64,000 bases of DNA, from positions 1 through 64,000 of the forward strand of contig JAVVVD010000004.1 in the NCBI GenBank assembly GCA_036652795.1, given 5' to 3'. Origin of the DNA: JAVVVD01 sp036652795. Lineage in GTDB: Bacteria > Bacillota > Clostridia > Christensenellales > CAG-138. The notes below the pieces were generated by a model. That model saw only the letters and a list, made by a program, of their open reading frames with translations, had not been told where the DNA came from and ran no database searches. Of this stretch, positions 61,189-64,000 are shown piece after piece. Each line of letters starts with the position of its first letter. Position 1 is the first letter of the stretch. Position numbers and translations under genes: made by a program.

Positions 61189-63154
61189 CTATGGATACCT
61201 CCTCGCGTATAAGTGAAAATGTGAAAACCGCTCCGTGCGGGACGTTGTTGTATACCCATATATCGCCACCATGTGCCCTTACGATAGAGCGGCACAGTGC
61301 CAAGCCCAGTCCCAAGCCGCGTCTGCCATCGCCCCTATGGCTGTTGCCGGTGGAGAACATGTCAAAAATGCTATCCTTGCTTTCGTCTGAAACGCCACCG
61401 CCATCGTCCGCAACCGATATAAGCACGTTATCACCCTCACACTTGCCGGAAAGAACTATGTTTGACCCTGCCGGCGTATACTTTATCGCATTATCTATCA
61501 GATTTACCAACACCTGAATTATAAGCGGCGCATCCATGCGCGCCATCAAAAGCTCCTCCCCCTGTTCAATGGTTATATGGTAAGCTGTGCCCTTTCTACC
61601 CAGATGTGATACGGCCTCCTCCATAACATCAAACACCATCTCAGGCTTCATGTGCAGTTTTAGCGAGCTATCGTCCATGCGCGTTATGGACAAAAGGTTT
61701 TCCACAAGGTTGATAAGCCATATAGAGTCGTCATATATGTCCAAATACAATGCCCGTTTTTGCTTGTTGCCCAGCGAAATATCTGCATTTAGCAGCATAT
61801 CTGCATTCCCGGATATGCTTGTGAGCGGTGTGCGCAGATCATGCGATATCGATCTGAGCAAATTCGCCCGCAGCTGCTCCTGTTGAGCGGTGAGCATAAG
61901 CGCATTCTTTGCTTCATCCAGCTTTTGTTTTTCAAGCGCAAGCCCACACTCGCCAAGAAGGGCAAGCAGCAGGCTTTTATCGAACGCCTCCAGCGTATCG
62001 TCTGTTTCCATCATAATGCCTGCGACTGCATGGACGGTTGTATGGCCGCGAACGGCAAAATACAGGCAGCACGCATCAGGATAGGTTTTTGTGGTTTTGC
62101 CGGCATGTCTATTGTTTTTAAGCACCCACATGGCAGCGTCCATTTCTTTTTGAGCCGAAAGATCCTCAAGCTTATCTGCGGATACGCCATCCGCACCAAA
62201 GAGCAGCGGAGTGCCTAGCTGCTCATGTGAAGCTGGATATATAAGCACAACACGATCAAGCAGCTTGTTGAGCTGCTTGGCTGTTTCTGCAAGTATTTCA
62301 TCTATGCTCTGCGCCTGCTGAAGGTTGCGGCTGGCTGTAAGAAGCACCTCTGTGCGGTAAGCCTTTTGCGCACTGCTTTTTGCTTGCTGCTTTGCCTTAG
62401 CGGTAATTGAGCTTGTGAGTATGGCGGCAATAAACATGATTATAAACGTGAGCGGATAGCCTGTACCATATGCCTGCAAGGTAAATCTCGGCTCGGTGAA
62501 CAGGTAGTTAAACACGATAACGCTCAATACCGAGGATGCAACACCATACCCCGTGCCATCCGTCAGATATGCGGCGAACAACACAGAAAGAATATATACC
62601 GTAATGATATTTGCGTCTGTGAATCCAAGCTTTTTAAGCGTTAATCCGATCAGCGTGGCGATTATGAGCAGTGCGGCTACCATTATGGCGGATCTCCATG
62701 AAAAAGGCTTTTTTTGCACCAGCTTTTCATTTTGATCCGTGTATGGTGGCAGCGCATCCGGTATTATATACACTTCAAGCTCCGGCACAAGCAATATAAG
62801 GTGTTCAGTAAGGGTGGGTTTATTAAACAGCAATCTGCGCTTGTGGTTGGAGCGGCCGATAACGATCTTTGTAATCCCGGCAGCCTTTGCATATTCCGAT
62901 ATCTGCGTCGGTATGTCGTCACCATATACCGACGCGATATGCGCGCCATATTTTTCGGCCGCACGGATACTTTTGTTTAGCCAATCCTTGATTTCGTGGT
63001 TGGTCTGCGCCGCAGGCGTTTCTACATACAGCGCGGTAAGCTCTGCGTCAAAGGCGTGCGCCATCTTGTATGCCGCCAGAACAACCTTGTTATTTGACGG
63101 CGATGGCGACAGGCACACCAATATATGTTCTTTCATTCTACCCACTGCTTCCAT
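61181..63154 (-). CDS. kdpD: KdpD-like sensor histidine kinase lacking the N-terminal KdpD domain
   Basis: This 657-residue protein begins with a universal-stress-like domain (EHILVCLSPSPSNNKVVLAAYKM, about 8-135), then four membrane helices (155-255), a GAF-like region (270-410) and a kinase core. H438 in LRSISHDLRTPLTSISGNAD is the phosphorylation site; the ATPase has NLIDNAIKYTP, VADDGGGVS and GLGLALCRSIV. The usual N-terminal KdpD domain (about 200 residues with a P-loop) is absent. This short form is known in some Firmicutes. Start ATG 63154 or 63136; neither has a strong ribosome binding site. Confidence 0.9.
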   Translation of the reverse strand: MEAVGRMKEHILVCLSPSPSNNKVVLAAYKMAHAFDAELTALYVETPAAQTNHEIKDWLNKSIRAAEKYGAHIASVYGDDIPTQISEYAKAAGITKIVIGRSNHKRRLLFNKPTLTEHLILLVPELEVYIIPDALPPYTDQNEKLVQKKPFSWRSAIMVAALLIIATLIGLTLKKLGFTDANIITVYILSVLFAAYLTDGTGYGVASSVLSVIVFNYLFTEPRFTLQAYGTGYPLTFIIMFIAAILTSSITAKAKQQAKSSAQKAYRTEVLLTASRNLQQAQSIDEILAETAKQLNKLLDRVVLIYPASHEQLGTPLLFGADGVSADKLEDLSAQKEMDAAMWVLKNNRHAGKTTKTYPDACCLYFAVRGHTTVHAVAGIMMETDDTLEAFDKSLLLALLGECGLALEKQKLDEAKNALMLTAQQEQLRANLLRSISHDLRTPLTSISGNADMLLNADISLGNKQKRALYLDIYDDSIWLINLVENLLSITRMDDSSLKLHMKPEMVFDVMEEAVSHLGRKGTAYHITIEQGEELLMARMDAPLIIQVLVNLIDNAIKYTPAGSNIVLSGKCEGDNVLISVADDGGGVSDESKDSIFDMFSTGNSHRGDGRRGLGLGLALCRSIVRAHGGDIWVYNNVPHGAVFTFSLIREEVSIDE

Positions 63155-63181
63155 AGCACAACGCCTTTTGTTTTAATTATA

Positions 63182-63664
63182 TCACCTATACTTTCTGATT
63201 ACGAGTACAACCATTGCCGCCGCCCCAATAACAAGTACACATGTAAAAACCAAATAAAGCTGCGAGTATTCGTGCTGCTCGGCATATCCTTTTTGAATGA
63301 TATTCAACCCATCAGCATGGATATCCATGTCGCCGCCATGTTGGGCGCAGGCACGGTGGAATATACCATCCACCGCCACTACATCGCCCTTTTGTCCGTA
63401 TTTTCCCATATGGGTTATGGCATTTGTGGCTTCTGTTGGCGCATATACGCTGATGGTGTTATTTCCATCCGTTATACTCACCCACGCCGATTCCCCGCGC
63501 AGCAGGATATCGCCCACCACTTCGCCTGTATATGATACCATGCTCTCATCAAGCGCCTTTGCGTTTTCTATAAGCTGCGTGCTTGAAACACTCGCATCCG
63601 CCGCCTGCGCAGTAACCGGAAACAGCAGCAGCAAAGCGGCCATCGCATAATATTTTAATCGCAT
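63182..63664 (-). CDS. Secreted/anchored protein of unknown function in the potassium operon
   Basis: This 160-residue protein has a signal peptide (KYYAMAALLLLFPVTAQAADA), a beta-rich extracellular domain (about 30-125) and a C-terminal membrane helix (QLYLVFTCVLVIGAAAMVVLVI) with a short basic tail. The middle (YTGEVVGDILLRGESAWVSI followed by VYAPTEATNAI and VVAVDGIFHRACAQHGGD) has the strand pattern of small OB-fold domains. A histidine/cysteine cluster, HRACAQHGGDMDIH, may bind metal (inference). The start overlaps the TrkH stop by ten bases, so it is translated with TrkH and lies before KdpD. Confidence 0.75.
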   Translation of the reverse strand: MRLKYYAMAALLLLFPVTAQAADASVSSTQLIENAKALDESMVSYTGEVVGDILLRGESAWVSITDGNNTISVYAPTEATNAITHMGKYGQKGDVVAVDGIFHRACAQHGGDMDIHADGLNIIQKGYAEQHEYSQLYLVFTCVLVIGAAAMVVLVIRKYR

Positions 63665-64000
63665 TTTCTTCTAGCCTTTCTGACGCAGTATGCCCCAAGC
63701 GCCAATACGGACATGAACTCAAGGCGTGCAAGCCACATTATGATTATGTATGTAATCTTAAGGAAGGCAGGCATCACGCTCGATGTCACGCCTATGCTTA
63801 ACCCAACGTTGCCCGTAACAGAGGCCGATTCAAACGCCGCCATACCAAACGGATACCCCGCCAGCATACCGGCAAGAGTCCCCAGCGAAAACGTGACAAC
63901 ATAGGCGGTCACAATCAAAAACGCGCTCCTTACCACCGCATCGCTAAGCACCACATCCCTGATATGATGTATCTTTTGCTCGCTCACGCGGGATTCCGGC
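63655..64000 (-). CDS. trkH: TrkH-type potassium transporter, C-terminal part (runs off right edge)
   Basis: The last 115 residues of a TrkH/KtrB-family K+ channel-like subunit can be read: one loop (SEQKIHHIRDVVLSDAVVRSA), a helix, then the fourth pore region AAFESASVTGNVGLSIGVTS with the selectivity-filter-like TGNVGLS. A final helix IIIMWLARLEFMSVLALGAY ends the protein; W-x-x-R-L-E is the family signature near the C-terminus. The rest, and probably the RCK/TrkA partner, lies beyond the window. It overlaps the unknown protein gene and heads the operon with kdpDE. Confidence 0.9.
   Translation of the reverse strand, partial: PESRVSEQKIHHIRDVVLSDAVVRSAFLIVTAYVVTFSLGTLAGMLAGYPFGMAAFESASVTGNVGLSIGVTSSVMPAFLKITYIIIMWLARLEFMSVLALGAYCVRKARRKCD

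Noticed and set aside
1..64000. Mobile elements, prophage genes, restriction systems or CRISPR arrays
   Set aside because: No transposase, integrase, phage structural, Cas or restriction gene and no direct-repeat array was recognised on either strand.

Overview
The window is a chromosomal segment of a Gram-positive, low-to-medium GC bacterium, most likely an uncultured member of class Clostridia. The basis is gene content and order: a DUF1385-prmC-prfA-sua5-rpiB-upp block, addB-addA, a RelQ-type small alarmone synthetase, DUF1292, DUF975 and DUF4173 proteins, a sortase, strong AGGAGG ribosome binding sites with frequent GTG/TTG starts, and sigma-A-like promoters. No outer-membrane genes are present. 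I cannot assign a genus from the sequence alone. 

Layout. 1-5845 (minus strand) is an exopolysaccharide/cell-surface glycan operon read right to left from a promoter at 5818-5845: an EpsN/PglE-type aminotransferase, an EpsL/PglC-type phosphoglycosyl transferase, an EpsM/PglD-type acetyltransferase and GT4 glycosyltransferases, followed by visibly broken genes (an epimerase tail, a truncated GT4 joined out of frame to a foreign tail, and a GT2 that looks interrupted at the window edge). 5873-9118 holds an orphan ECF S-component, a relic of an ABC ATPase, an alpha/beta hydrolase, TrmO, tRNA-Thr with a decayed tRNA copy in its leader, and a GNAT enzyme. 9235-14151 (plus) holds a DUF1292 protein with an extreme Cys/Asp tail, a DUF975 membrane protein, a serine beta-lactamase-fold hydrolase and glmS. 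14244-19420 is a divergent pair, an FAD dehydrogenase and a heterodimeric ABC exporter, with a palindrome between them. 19471-29926 holds relQ, galK, a lipoprotein, eda, thpR, addB and addA. 

30831-44776 is one long plus-strand housekeeping region: DUF1385, prmC, prfA, sua5, rpiB, upp, then a complete nine-gene V-type ATPase operon in the order G/H-I-K-E-C-F-A-B-D. The proteolipid carries the full sodium-ligand set known from Enterococcus hirae NtpK, so a Na+-coupled enzyme is predicted. 

44855-54906 holds small membrane proteins, a GT-C mannosyltransferase-like protein, a nicotinamidase-like hydrolase, an argS-serS-lipoprotein operon, a class F-like sortase, an SH3-domain surface protein and a DUF4173 protein. 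55031-64000 holds a MATE exporter, a membrane GGDEF-EAL protein with a degenerate GGDEF site, an EamA transporter, divergent tRNA-Arg and tRNA-Ala genes, and a potassium operon (TrkH, an unknown signal-peptide/TM protein, short KdpD, KdpE). 

No CRISPR array, transposase, prophage or plasmid module was seen. The most unusual features are the serially truncated genes of the glycan locus, the Na+ V-ATPase placed directly after upp, the Cys-Asp tail of the DUF1292 protein, the tRNA relic between a strong promoter and tRNA-Thr, and the uncharacterised protein inserted between TrkH and KdpD.
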